Shown one piece after another: positions 1 through 5,786 of a stretch of 12,863 nucleotides of DNA; within the stretch, counting starts at the first letter, position 1, and the number at the start of each line of letters is the position of its first letter. The notes under the pieces are model-generated. The model worked only from the letters and a program-made list of their open reading frames with translations. It searched no databases and was not told the origin of the DNA. This stretch comes from Actinomycetota bacterium. Lineage in GTDB: Bacteria > Actinomycetota > Acidimicrobiia > IMCC26256 > PALSA-610. The stretch spans positions 1 to 12,863 of the forward strand of contig JAUZEI010000233.1 of assembly GCA_030839105.1 (NCBI GenBank), read 5' to 3'. Position numbers and translations under genes: made by a program.

Positions 1-379
1 TTCCGTCGGGCAGGCGGGCGTCCGTGAACGAGAAGCCCTCACGTTCGGATCCGAACACCCCGAGCGCGTCGAAGCCGGAATCCGCACCGGGGTTGCGCAG
101 TGCGACGCGCAACTGCGACATCGATCGACCGCGGCGCAGCACCTCGACTGCGATTTCGATCGGACCGTGCGCGACGCGACCTGCGAACACACCGTTCAAG
201 CTGCGAAGCAGTTGCGCGGGCTCGCCCAGCGCGGCTTCCATCGCGCGCGCGGCCGTGGCCGCGAGGATCCCGCCCTGGGGGACAATCGGACAGTTCCAGT
301 GGTCGCCGATGTCGGCGGTGTAGCGGCCCGCGCCGGCCGTTTCGACGGCGGTTCCCCGGCTGAAGAGTGACGTTCCCAC
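1..379 (-). CDS. TesB-like acyl-CoA thioesterase, N-terminal part (truncated by window edge)
   Basis: The reverse strand is open from a GTG at 379 to the first base of the window, giving 126 N-terminal residues and no stop. The protein begins VGTSLFSRGTAVETAGAGRY and continues with a stretch HWNCPIVPQGGILAATAARA (about residues 27-46). This resembles the first hotdog domain of TesB/4HBT_3 acyl-CoA thioesterases, where a W...P.GG..AA..RA helix lines the active site. Members hydrolyse acyl-CoA to free acid and CoA in the cytoplasm and usually have two hotdog repeats in about 260-290 residues, so roughly half is visible. GTG 379 is chosen because in-frame TGA and TAA codons lie just upstream. 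No Shine-Dalgarno site precedes it, but a GATAAT box does. It diverges from the epoxide-hydrolase gene at 404. The family assignment is probable and the substrate unknown. Confidence 0.72.
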   Translation of the reverse strand, partial: MGTSLFSRGTAVETAGAGRYTADIGDHWNCPIVPQGGILAATAARAMEAALGEPAQLLRSLNGVFAGRVAHGPIEIAVEVLRRGRSMSQLRVALRNPGADSGFDALGVFGSEREGFSFTDARLPDG

Positions 380-395
380 GACCAGTCATTATCGT
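367..395 (+). promoter_or_regulatory. Promoter of the epoxide-hydrolase-like gene, probable leaderless start
   Basis: GTGACG (367-372, four of six to TTGACA) is followed after exactly 17 bp by TATCGT (390-395, an actinobacterial TAnnnT -10). The box ends 8 nt before ATG 404 and no Shine-Dalgarno site is present, which predicts an RNA starting at or very near the ATG. The -35 lies inside the divergent thioesterase gene. This is a motif reading only. Confidence 0.5.
388..393 (-). promoter_or_regulatory. -10 box (GATAAT) for the thioesterase, probable leaderless start
   Basis: Read on the minus strand, GATAAT matches TATAAT at five of six positions and ends 8 nt before the GTG at 379. With no purine-rich ribosome site upstream, transcription probably starts at or next to the start codon. 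I see no convincing -35 at 16-18 bp. It overlaps the plus-strand -10 box at 390-395. Confidence 0.45.
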
Positions 396-403
396 CGGTT
401 CCC

Positions 404-781
404 ATGAGTGACGCGATTGATTTGATACAGCGGTTCTGCGACGAGTTCGGAAAGGGTGCGAGTGTCGACGAGATCGTCGCGTACTTCACCGACGATGCGA
501 TCTACCACAACATCCCCGTCGAGCCCGCGGTCGGCCCCGAAGCCATCAAGGCCGTCTTCGCGATGTTCACGACCGGTGTGGAACGCATCGAGTTCCGCGT
601 GCTCAACATCGTGGGTGAAGGCGACACGGTGCTGACCGAACGCGTCGACGTGTTCGTGCTGCCGAACGTGACGATCGAGTTGCCGGTCATGGGAACGTTC
701 GAGGTACGCGACGGCAAGATCGCGAAGTGGCGCGACTACTTCGATCTCAACCAGTACATGAACCAGCTGACGGGCGCCTAG
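404..781 (+). CDS. Limonene-1,2-epoxide hydrolase family protein (LEH/SnoaL fold)
   Basis: This 125-residue cytoplasmic protein has the NTF2/SnoaL-like fold of limonene-1,2-epoxide hydrolases, which add water to epoxides in one step without a covalent intermediate. The known catalytic set of Rhodococcus LEH is Tyr53, Asn55, Arg99, Asp101, Trp130 and Asp132. Equivalents are visible with the same local spacing: Y34-x-N36 in AIYHNIP, R80-x-D82 in ERVDVF, and W109-x-D111 in KWRDYFD. The protein is therefore probably an active epoxide hydrolase and not a SnoaL cyclase or ketosteroid-isomerase relative. The natural epoxide (terpene, sterol or fatty acid) cannot be told from the sequence. It ends 27 bp before the convergent ligase gene. 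The ATG has no Shine-Dalgarno site and fits a leaderless transcript. Confidence 0.85.
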   Translation: MSDAIDLIQRFCDEFGKGASVDEIVAYFTDDAIYHNIPVEPAVGPEAIKAVFAMFTTGVERIEFRVLNIVGEGDTVLTERVDVFVLPNVTIELPVMGTFEVRDGKIAKWRDYFDLNQYMNQLTGA

Positions 782-808
782 GGATGGTCCGTCCCGCGCC
801 CGTTGTCG

Positions 809-2359
809 TCACGGCGCGAGCAGGGCGCGCACCGCGTCGATCGTGTCGGCGTCGGCAGCCGTCTTGTCGGGGCGATACGCGCGTACACGTGCGAACCGGA
901 GTGCGACGCCACCCGCGTAGCGCGTCGACACCTGCGCGCCGTCGAGCGCGATCTCCACGACGAGCTCCGGACGCACGTAGACGGTGTAGTCGTCCCGGCG
1001 GGCCTCGATCTGCTGCAGCCGTTCCGTCTGCCATGTGAGCAGCTCATCGGTGAGACCCTTGAACGTCTTTCCCACCATGACGAACTCGCCCGTCTCGGGT
1101 TCACGTGCGCCGAGATGCAGATTGGACAGCCAGCCCCGCCGGCGGCCGTGTCCCCACTCCGCGGCGAGCACGACGAGATCGAGAGTCTTCACCGGTTTGA
1201 CCTTGCGCCACAGTGCGCCGCGCCGCCCGGCGTCGTAGCGCGAGGCGAGCGCCTTCACCATCACACCCTCGTGGCCCGTTGCCAGCGCGGCGGCGAGAAA
1301 CGCTTCGGCGACCTCCGGGTCGTCGGTCTCCACGGCCGGCACTCGCCATTCGCCCACGAGCCCGGCGAGTATCGCCGCCCGTTCGCCGAGCGGCCGGTCG
1401 AGCAGATCTTCGCCGTCGAGATGCAGCACGTCGAAGAAGAACGGGGCGAGGGTCATGGCATGGCTCGTCGCGTCGTCGGTGCCGAAGCGACTCATCGTGT
1501 CCTGGAACCGGCGGGGGAGCGCGTCGTCGGTCAGGCCGATTGCCTCACCGTCGAGCACGAACCTGCGAGCGGGAAACTGTCGAACGACCTCGACGACCTC
1601 GGGCACGCGCGCGGTCACGTCGTTGAGGTTGCGCGTGAACGCTCGTACCTCGTCGTCGGCGCGGTGCACCTGGATGCGCGCGCCGTCGAGCTTCCATTCG
1701 ACCGACGCGCGTCCGGTGGCCACCAGCGCCTCGGCAACCGTTGCCGCACTGGCCGCGAGCATGGGCTGGACCGGACGCAGTACTTCCAAGCCGACCTCGA
1801 CGAGCGCGGCTTCACCGCCGGTGAGTGCACGGCGGGCGGTGTCGGCGAGGTCGCCACCCAGCATCGCCGCCCGCCGCACGGCGGTGGCGGGAACGTCGGC
1901 CGCGCGCGCGATCGCGTCGGCCATCAGCCCCGCGAGCGCACCTTGGCGGAGCTCGCCGGTCAGGAGCCGGACGACGAAGTCGGCCTCCGCCGGCGTGGCG
2001 CGCGCGAAGAGTGCACCGAGGATCTCCTGACGCGCGCCCGCCGATCCCGAACCAGTCGTCGCCGCGATGTGGTCGAACGCAGCGTCGATCTCGGTGACCG
2101 TCACGTTCGGTTCAGGCACCGACGGCTCCGACGGGTCGGACGGGTCGGACGGGTCGGAATCGCGGCGCACCGCCGAGAGCGTCGCCCACCCGACACCGAT
2201 CCGTCCCTGGCGCGGTTCACCGGTCAAGAGATTGACGACGGTGGCGATCTCGTCGGCGGCGCAGGCCCCGAGCACCGCCGCGAGCGCCTCGATCTTGGCC
2301 TTGCGCGAACGCGTCGCGCCGACGGCCTGCGAGGTTTCGACGACGACTTTGAGCAGCAC
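809..2359 (-). CDS. ligB: ATP-dependent DNA ligase (LigB-like)
   Basis: The 516-residue protein matches ATP-dependent DNA ligases of the mycobacterial LigB type (about 500 residues). These seal nicks through a ligase-AMP intermediate and in actinobacteria act in repair beside the replicative NAD-dependent LigA. An N-terminal DNA-binding region (about 1-205) is followed by the nucleotidyltransferase core and an OB-fold. Motif I is [13 protein letters not shown], with the adenylated lysine predicted at K223. Others are motif [13 protein letters not shown] (267-276), IIIa [10 protein letters not shown] (307-316), [10 protein letters not shown] (364-371), V WRKVKP (384-389) and motif VI around [12 protein letters not shown] (488-499), so the enzyme looks complete. 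A serine/aspartate/proline repeat (about 68-80) interrupts the DNA-binding domain. The GTG start follows a TACCCT box by 6 nt with no ribosome site. It diverges from the reductase at 2383 and stands alone as a unit. Confidence 0.93.
   Translation of the reverse strand: MLLKVVVETSQAVGATRSRKAKIEALAAVLGACAADEIATVVNLLTGEPRQGRIGVGWATLSAVRRDSDPSDPSDPSEPSVPEPNVTVTEIDAAFDHIAATTGSGSAGARQEILGALFARATPAEADFVVRLLTGELRQGALAGLMADAIARAADVPATAVRRAAMLGGDLADTARRALTGGEAALVEVGLEVLRPVQPMLAASAATVAEALVATGRASVEWKLDGARIQVHRADDEVRAFTRNLNDVTARVPEVVEVVRQFPARRFVLDGEAIGLTDDALPRRFQDTMSRFGTDDATSHAMTLAPFFFDVLHLDGEDLLDRPLGERAAILAGLVGEWRVPAVETDDPEVAEAFLAAALATGHEGVMVKALASRYDAGRRGALWRKVKPVKTLDLVVLAAEWGHGRRRGWLSNLHLGAREPETGEFVMVGKTFKGLTDELLTWQTERLQQIEARRDDYTVYVRPELVVEIALDGAQVSTRYAGGVALRFARVRAYRPDKTAADADTIDAVRALLAP
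2121..2156 (+). repeat. 9-bp tandem repeat (gacgggtcg) inside the DNA ligase gene
   Basis: Three perfect copies of gacgggtcg at 2130-2156 follow one degenerate copy gacggctcc at 2121-2129. The unit is a multiple of three, so on the minus strand it encodes an in-frame Asp-Pro-Ser repeat (residues about 68-80). It is probably a flexible linker that can gain or lose copies without a frameshift. Confidence 0.9.
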
Positions 2360-2365
2360 GGCGCC

Positions 2366-2394
2366 AGGGTACGGTCGGCGCCATGGAATATCGA
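2366..2394 (-). promoter_or_regulatory. Promoter of the DNA ligase gene, probable leaderless start
   Basis: On the minus strand TCGATA (2394-2389, four of six to TTGACA) is followed after 17 bp by TACCCT (2371-2366, TAnnnT), which ends 6 nt before the GTG at 2359. No Shine-Dalgarno site is seen, so the mRNA probably starts at or next to the GTG. The -35 lies inside the divergent reductase gene. Confidence 0.5.
2370..2375 (+). promoter_or_regulatory. -10 box (TACGGT) for the aldo/keto reductase, probable leaderless start
   Basis: TACGGT fits TAnnnT and ends 7 nt before ATG 2383, with no ribosome site between. It shares the TA dinucleotide 2370-2371 with the minus-strand box of the ligase, forming the symmetric core AnnnTAnnnT. 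The -35 is weak (a TTGAGC at 2349-2354, only 15 bp away). Confidence 0.48.
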
Positions 2395-3351
2395 CGCCTC
2401 GGTCGCAGCGGCCTGCATCTCAGTGTGTTGTCATTCGGTTCGTGGGTCTCGTTCGGCGACCAACTCGGCGTCGACACCGCAATGGAATGTCTCGACGCCG
2501 CGCATGGGGCCGGCGTCAACTTCTACGACAACGCGGAGTCGTACGCGGGCGGCAAGTCCGAGAGCATCATGGGCGAAGCGATCGCGCAGCTCGGTTGGGA
2601 GCGCCAGAGCTACGTGATCTCGACCAAAGTGTTCTGGGGCCTGCACGACCAGCCCAACATGAAGAACACGCTGAACCGCAAGTACCTCATGCAGGCGATC
2701 GACGGTTCGCTCGAACGACTCGGCCTCGATTTCGTCGACCTCCTGTTCTGCCACCGCGCCGACCCGAACACGCCGATCGAGGAGACGGTGTGGGCGATGA
2801 GCGACATCGTCTCCAGCGGCAAGGCGCTGTACTGGGGTACTTCCGAGTGGGCAGCCGACGAGATTCGCGCCGCGTGGGAGATTGCCGAGCGTCATCACCT
2901 GCACAAGCCGATAGTTGAGCAACCGCAGTACAACCTGGTGCATCGCATGCGCGTGGAGTTCGAGTACGCGCGGCTCTACGACGACATCGGGCTCGGCCTC
3001 ACCATCTGGAGCCCGCTCGCGTCCGGGCTACTCACGGGCAAGTACCTCGACGGCATGCCCGAAGGCTCGCGTGCGAAGTTGCCCGGCTACGAATGGCTGC
3101 AGGGAATGCTCACCGACCCGAAGACGAACGACAAGGTGCGCAAGCTCAAGGTCGTTGCCGACGAGTTGGGCTGCACCCTCGCGCAACTTTCTCTCGCGTG
3201 GTGCACGAAGAATCCACACGTGTCGACCGTGATCACAGGCGCGAGCAGGGCGTCGCAGGTGCACGAGAACATGGCTGCGCTCGACGTTGCCGCCCGGCTC
3301 GACGACGATGTCATGGCGCGCATCGAGCAAGCCGTCCCGTTCACCGCGTAG
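2383..3351 (+). CDS. Aldo/keto reductase, potassium-channel beta-subunit-like
   Basis: This 322-residue protein is an NADPH-dependent aldo/keto reductase with a (beta/alpha)8 barrel, closest in motif pattern to the Kv-beta (AKR6) group. The N-terminus [18 protein letters not shown] and the segments [31 protein letters not shown] and [13 protein letters not shown] are typical. The catalytic tetrad is visible as D49, Y54, K82 and H124. Mammalian Kv-beta proteins carry asparagine at the last of these positions, so this bacterial protein keeps the complete reductase tetrad. It most likely reduces aldehydes or ketones in the cytoplasm. The substrate is unknown, and no ion-channel gene is nearby. 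It is transcribed alone, divergent from the ligase, and its last 11 bp overlap the convergent acetyltransferase gene. Confidence 0.9.
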   Translation: MEYRRLGRSGLHLSVLSFGSWVSFGDQLGVDTAMECLDAAHGAGVNFYDNAESYAGGKSESIMGEAIAQLGWERQSYVISTKVFWGLHDQPNMKNTLNRKYLMQAIDGSLERLGLDFVDLLFCHRADPNTPIEETVWAMSDIVSSGKALYWGTSEWAADEIRAAWEIAERHHLHKPIVEQPQYNLVHRMRVEFEYARLYDDIGLGLTIWSPLASGLLTGKYLDGMPEGSRAKLPGYEWLQGMLTDPKTNDKVRKLKVVADELGCTLAQLSLAWCTKNPHVSTVITGASRASQVHENMAALDVAARLDDDVMARIEQAVPFTA

Positions 3352-3916
3352 CGGTCGGAGTACTTCCTTCGAAGACCCAGATCTGCATCCGCCCGGTCTC
3401 GCCGGATGCTTCGGGCGTGCGGGATTCGACGCGCTGCAGGGTGTAGCCGATGCGTTGCGGGATGGCGGCGCTACGCGTGTTCGCCTCGTCGCACACGATG
3501 ATCAGCTGCTTGATGCTTCGTACGCGCCGGCCGATCGTGGTCAGTGCCCGAGCCGCATTGGTCGCGTAGCCGCGGCCTCCGACGTCGGGATGGAGCCAGT
3601 AGCCGATCTCGAGGGTGCCGGGTCCGCGGCGCGTCATGAGTCCGAACGAGCCCAAAAGCAATTCGTCGGCGACGCGGAAGAGGCCGTACTGCCACTCCTC
3701 GGTGCGCTCGCGTTGTTGCGATTGCTGACGCAGCCGGTTCCGTTGGAACGTCACGTCGGTCGATTGCGTATCGGCCCACGGCATCCACGGCTTCAGGTGA
3801 TCGAGGCTCTCGTCGACCGCGCGAGCGACCGCTTCGGCATCACCGACTCTCAGCCATCGGAGATACGTGTCGGCGTCGAGGTCGATGCGTTCGGGCGGGA
3901 CTGCTATGACGTTCAT
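3341..3916 (-). CDS. GNAT-family N-acetyltransferase, RimJ/RimL type
   Basis: The 191-residue protein has the layout of RimJ/RimL-like GNAT acetyltransferases, which move an acetyl group from acetyl-CoA to an amine on a protein N-terminus, antibiotic or small molecule. LKPWMPWA (41-48) is the family's early substrate-side motif. [20 protein letters not shown] (103-122) is motif A, with the acetyl-CoA pyrophosphate loop GGRGYA (113-118). [13 protein letters not shown] (146-158) matches the late N..S......GY/GF motif. The ATG at 3916 overlaps the stop of the upstream monooxygenase gene as ATGA, so the two are probably translated in coupling from one mRNA. The 3' end overlaps the convergent aldo/keto reductase by 11 bp. 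The true acceptor cannot be inferred. Confidence 0.85.
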   Translation of the reverse strand: MNVIAVPPERIDLDADTYLRWLRVGDAEAVARAVDESLDHLKPWMPWADTQSTDVTFQRNRLRQQSQQRERTEEWQYGLFRVADELLLGSFGLMTRRGPGTLEIGYWLHPDVGGRGYATNAARALTTIGRRVRSIKQLIIVCDEANTRSAAIPQRIGYTLQRVESRTPEASGETGRMQIWVFEGSTPTATR

Positions 3917-4308
3917 TGTCCGTCCCGGACGAAGCTGTGCGCGCGTTCGACGCGCGCGATCCGCAACTCGTAGGCGTCGTACCAGCGGGTCCGACCCTCG
4001 TACTGCGCGAACGCGTGGTCGGCATTGCGCTTCCACGCCGCGATCGACTCCTCGTCGGCCCAGTACGAGACCGTGATACCGATGTCCGTGGAGGCGGTTT
4101 CCACCCCGAGGTAGCCGGGCTGACGCGCCGCCAACGCCATCATCCGTTTGTCGGTCTCGTCGAACTGGTCGCCGGGCCGGCGGTTGCGGCGCGCCGAGAA
4201 GATGACGGCCCAATAGGGCGGCTCCGGTGTGTGCGCCAAGCCCCCGTCGGCCTCGCTCCGCGCGATCGATTCCACGCCCAAGCTCCTCTCGCCTGCGCCG
4301 CCGATCAT
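3913..4308 (-). CDS. Antibiotic biosynthesis monooxygenase (ABM)-domain protein, YqjZ-like
   Basis: The 131-residue protein carries a ferredoxin-like ABM domain. TPEPPYWAVIFSARR (about 28-42) opens the domain, followed by the block QPGYLGVETA and GITVSYWADEESIAAWKRNA. These resemble B. subtilis YqjZ-type proteins of unknown substrate. The family includes cofactor-free quinone-forming monooxygenases and haem-degrading enzymes, but no catalytic residue can be assigned here. ATG 4308 has an AGGAGG 4 nt upstream. A GTG at 4275 with AGGAG 7 nt upstream is an equally plausible start and would remove 11 residues that precede the recognisable domain. It is the first gene of a two-gene unit with the acetyltransferase (ATGA overlap) and faces the SDR fusion gene across a palindromic operator-like site. 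Confidence 0.82.
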   Translation of the reverse strand: MIGGAGERSLGVESIARSEADGGLAHTPEPPYWAVIFSARRNRRPGDQFDETDKRMMALAARQPGYLGVETASTDIGITVSYWADEESIAAWKRNADHAFAQYEGRTRWYDAYELRIARVERAHSFVRDGQ

Positions 4309-4312
4309 TCTG

Positions 4313-4318
4313 CCTCCT
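4313..4318 (-). promoter_or_regulatory. Ribosome binding site AGGAGG for the ABM protein (start-deciding, ambiguous)
   Basis: On the minus strand a full AGGAGG lies 4 nt before ATG 4308. A second site, GAGAGGAG, lies inside the reading frame 7 nt before GTG 4275. Both could work, so the protein may have two N-termini or the downstream start may be the real one. Confidence 0.6.
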
Positions 4319-4322
4319 GGTC

Positions 4323-4351
4323 TCGACACCCGGAATCCGGATATGTATTAT
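4323..4351 (+). promoter_or_regulatory. Sigma70-like promoter of the SDR-membrane fusion gene
   Basis: TCGACA (4323-4328, five of six to TTGACA), an exact 17-bp spacer, then TATTAT (4346-4351, five of six to TATAAT). Transcription would begin near 4358 and give a leader of about 25 nt containing the ribosome site at 4368-4375. It is the best canonical promoter in the window. Its -10 falls within the inverted repeat 4332-4360. Confidence 0.65.
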
Positions 4352-4360
4352 CCGGATTCC
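4332..4360. promoter_or_regulatory. 29-bp operator-like palindrome (perfect 12-bp inverted repeat, 5-bp spacer)
   Basis: ggaatccggata (4332-4343) and tatccggattcc (4349-4360) are perfect reverse complements around tgtat. The site lies between two divergent genes and covers the -10 of the SDR promoter, so a dimeric repressor bound here would block transcription. A terminator is unlikely because neither flanking gene ends here and the repeat lies mostly upstream of the predicted start site. No regulator gene is in the window, so the binding protein is unknown. Confidence 0.8.
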
Positions 4361-4367
4361 AGGCACC

Positions 4368-4375
4368 GAGAGGAG
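4368..4375 (+). promoter_or_regulatory. Ribosome binding site GAGAGGAG fixing the SDR fusion start
   Basis: GAGAGGAG lies 7 nt before ATG 4383. It supports this start over the longer in-frame opening from 4227, which would run through the palindrome and promoter. Confidence 0.8.
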
Positions 4376-4382
4376 ACGCGCG

Positions 4383-5774
4383 ATGAGGGTGTTCGTGGCG
4401 GGCGCGACAGGTGTGATCGGGCGGCGGGCCGTGAACCGGCTCGTTGCGGCCGGCCACGAGGTCACCGCGGTTTCGAGATCGCCGGAAAAGGACGCGTTGC
4501 TCGAATCGCTCGGCGCCCGGCCGGTGCGCGTGGATTTGTTCGACCTCGACGCGTTGCGCGTCGCGGTGGCCGGGAACGATGCGGTCGTCAATGTCACCAC
4601 GAAGATCCCACCGATCGCGCAGATGACGCGCGCGGCCGCATGGGAAGAGAACGAGCGCATCCGGCGCATCGCGTCGGGCAACCTCGTCGATGCCGCGCTG
4701 GCAGCCGGTGCGAGCGTCTTCGTACAGGAGTCGCTCGCCTTCATGTACGGAGAGCACGGCACCGGGTGGATCGACGCGGCTTCGACGCCGTTGGCGGCGT
4801 CCGACCTCGCCGGCGGGATCGATGCCGCGGAAGCGAACGTCGCCCGGTTCCGTGCGAATGGTGGGCGGGGAGTGGTGTTGCGCTTCGGGCGCTTCTACGC
4901 GCCTGAAGCCGACCAGAGCGTCGCGCTGGTGAACTGGGCTCGGCGCGGCCTGCTGCTCGACGTGGGCGGCGCGGATATCTATTCGCCGGTGATCGACGCC
5001 GATGACGCGGCCGCCGCCGTCCTGCGGGCGCTCGATGCTCCGGCCGGCACGTACGACGTCGTCGACAGTGAACCGCTTCGGCGCGCTGAGCAGACGGAGG
5101 CGCTCGCCGCCGCGGTCGGTCGCCGGCGCCTGCGGATTCCCCCGAAGTGGCTCGCGCCGAAGAACGCCCGCTACCTGAGCGCCTCGCAACGCGTCTCGAG
5201 CCGCGCGTTTCAAGACGCGACCGGTTGGCGGCCCCTGTCTCCGAGCGTGCGGGAGGGCTACCGCAAGATCGTGCGGGAACGCGGCGTCGAGCCCGCGCTC
5301 CCGGGCCGGGTGCGGCTCATGCTCTGGCTTCTCGCCGCCAGCGCGTTCGCGCTCGGCGTCCAGGCCGAATTCTTTCCACGGTACTTCTACACCGACTTCC
5401 CGTTCGGTCGCGGTTGGGTGGCGATGGACGGCCGCTACAACGAGCACCTGATCCGCGACTTCGGTGCGCTCAATCTCGCGCTGTTCGTGCTGACGGTCGG
5501 TGCGATCTTCGCCGGCACCCGCGCGATCAGTCGTATCGCCGGGGTGTCGTGGATCGTTTATTCGGTACCGCACCTCGTGTACCACCTACGGCATCTGACG
5601 ATGGCAATGCCGGGTGCCGACAAGATCGGGATGATCGTCTCGCTGTCGCTGCCGATCGTCGTTGCCATCGTCGTGTTGTTCGACCGGGTACACGAGTCGG
5701 TCCCGACGGTCGACACCCGCACACCGACGTCGTCGCCGGATGCAAACCTGACGCCGATGTCAGCTCGGCGGTAG
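4383..5774 (+). CDS. Atypical short-chain dehydrogenase/epimerase fused to a four-helix membrane domain
   Basis: This 463-residue protein joins two parts. Residues 1 to about 300 form an NAD(P)-binding Rossmann domain of the extended/atypical SDR type. It begins MRVFVAGATGVIGRR, with the nucleotide loop GATGVIG at 7-13. The usual catalytic YxxxK is not evident where a tyrosine (Y122 in AFMYGEHG) sits, so it may be a sensor or a non-classical reductase. Residues about 309-434 contain four predicted membrane helices (about 309-328, 358-378, 384-402, 413-434). They carry polar and histidine-rich stretches YNEHLIRDFGALN and PHLVYHLRHL, reminiscent of small DoxX-like proteins, though I cannot name the family firmly. 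The tail is hydrophilic. It follows a canonical promoter and palindrome, and its stop lies 12 bp before the molybdenum hydroxylase operon. Confidence 0.85.
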   Translation: MRVFVAGATGVIGRRAVNRLVAAGHEVTAVSRSPEKDALLESLGARPVRVDLFDLDALRVAVAGNDAVVNVTTKIPPIAQMTRAAAWEENERIRRIASGNLVDAALAAGASVFVQESLAFMYGEHGTGWIDAASTPLAASDLAGGIDAAEANVARFRANGGRGVVLRFGRFYAPEADQSVALVNWARRGLLLDVGGADIYSPVIDADDAAAAVLRALDAPAGTYDVVDSEPLRRAEQTEALAAAVGRRRLRIPPKWLAPKNARYLSASQRVSSRAFQDATGWRPLSPSVREGYRKIVRERGVEPALPGRVRLMLWLLAASAFALGVQAEFFPRYFYTDFPFGRGWVAMDGRYNEHLIRDFGALNLALFVLTVGAIFAGTRAISRIAGVSWIVYSVPHLVYHLRHLTMAMPGADKIGMIVSLSLPIVVAIVVLFDRVHESVPTVDTRTPTSSPDANLTPMSARR

Positions 5775-5777
5775 CGT
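5748..5777 (+). promoter_or_regulatory. Possible promoter of the molybdenum hydroxylase operon
   Basis: CTGACG (5748-5753, four of six to TTGACA), an 18-bp spacer, then TAGCGT (5772-5777, TAnnnT), with ATG 5787 9 nt further on. It lies at the 3' end of the SDR gene, and the SDR stop codon TAG is part of the -10. The leader would be 0-3 nt. A GGAG 3 nt before the ATG could instead serve readthrough RNA, so this call is tentative. Confidence 0.38.
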
Positions 5778-5786
5778 CCGGAGCGC

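Noticed and set aside
782..808. Possible terminator between convergent genes
   Set aside because: gggatggtccgtccc can only form a short stem with a wobble pair and has no T-tract; too weak to call.
803..2617. A 604-codon open frame on the plus strand antisense to the DNA ligase
   Set aside because: It is rich in Arg, His and Glu with no recognisable domain, and arises from the high-GC codon bias of the ligase, whose motifs are complete.
4332..4360. Reading the palindrome as a transcription terminator or mobile-element end
   Set aside because: The flanking genes diverge from it, no gene ends there, and no transposase or target duplication is nearby.
4305..5585. A 426-codon minus-strand open frame opposite the SDR fusion
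   Set aside because: Composition is Arg/Glu/His rich with no motif, and it overlaps a gene with clear Rossmann and membrane segments, a promoter and a ribosome site.
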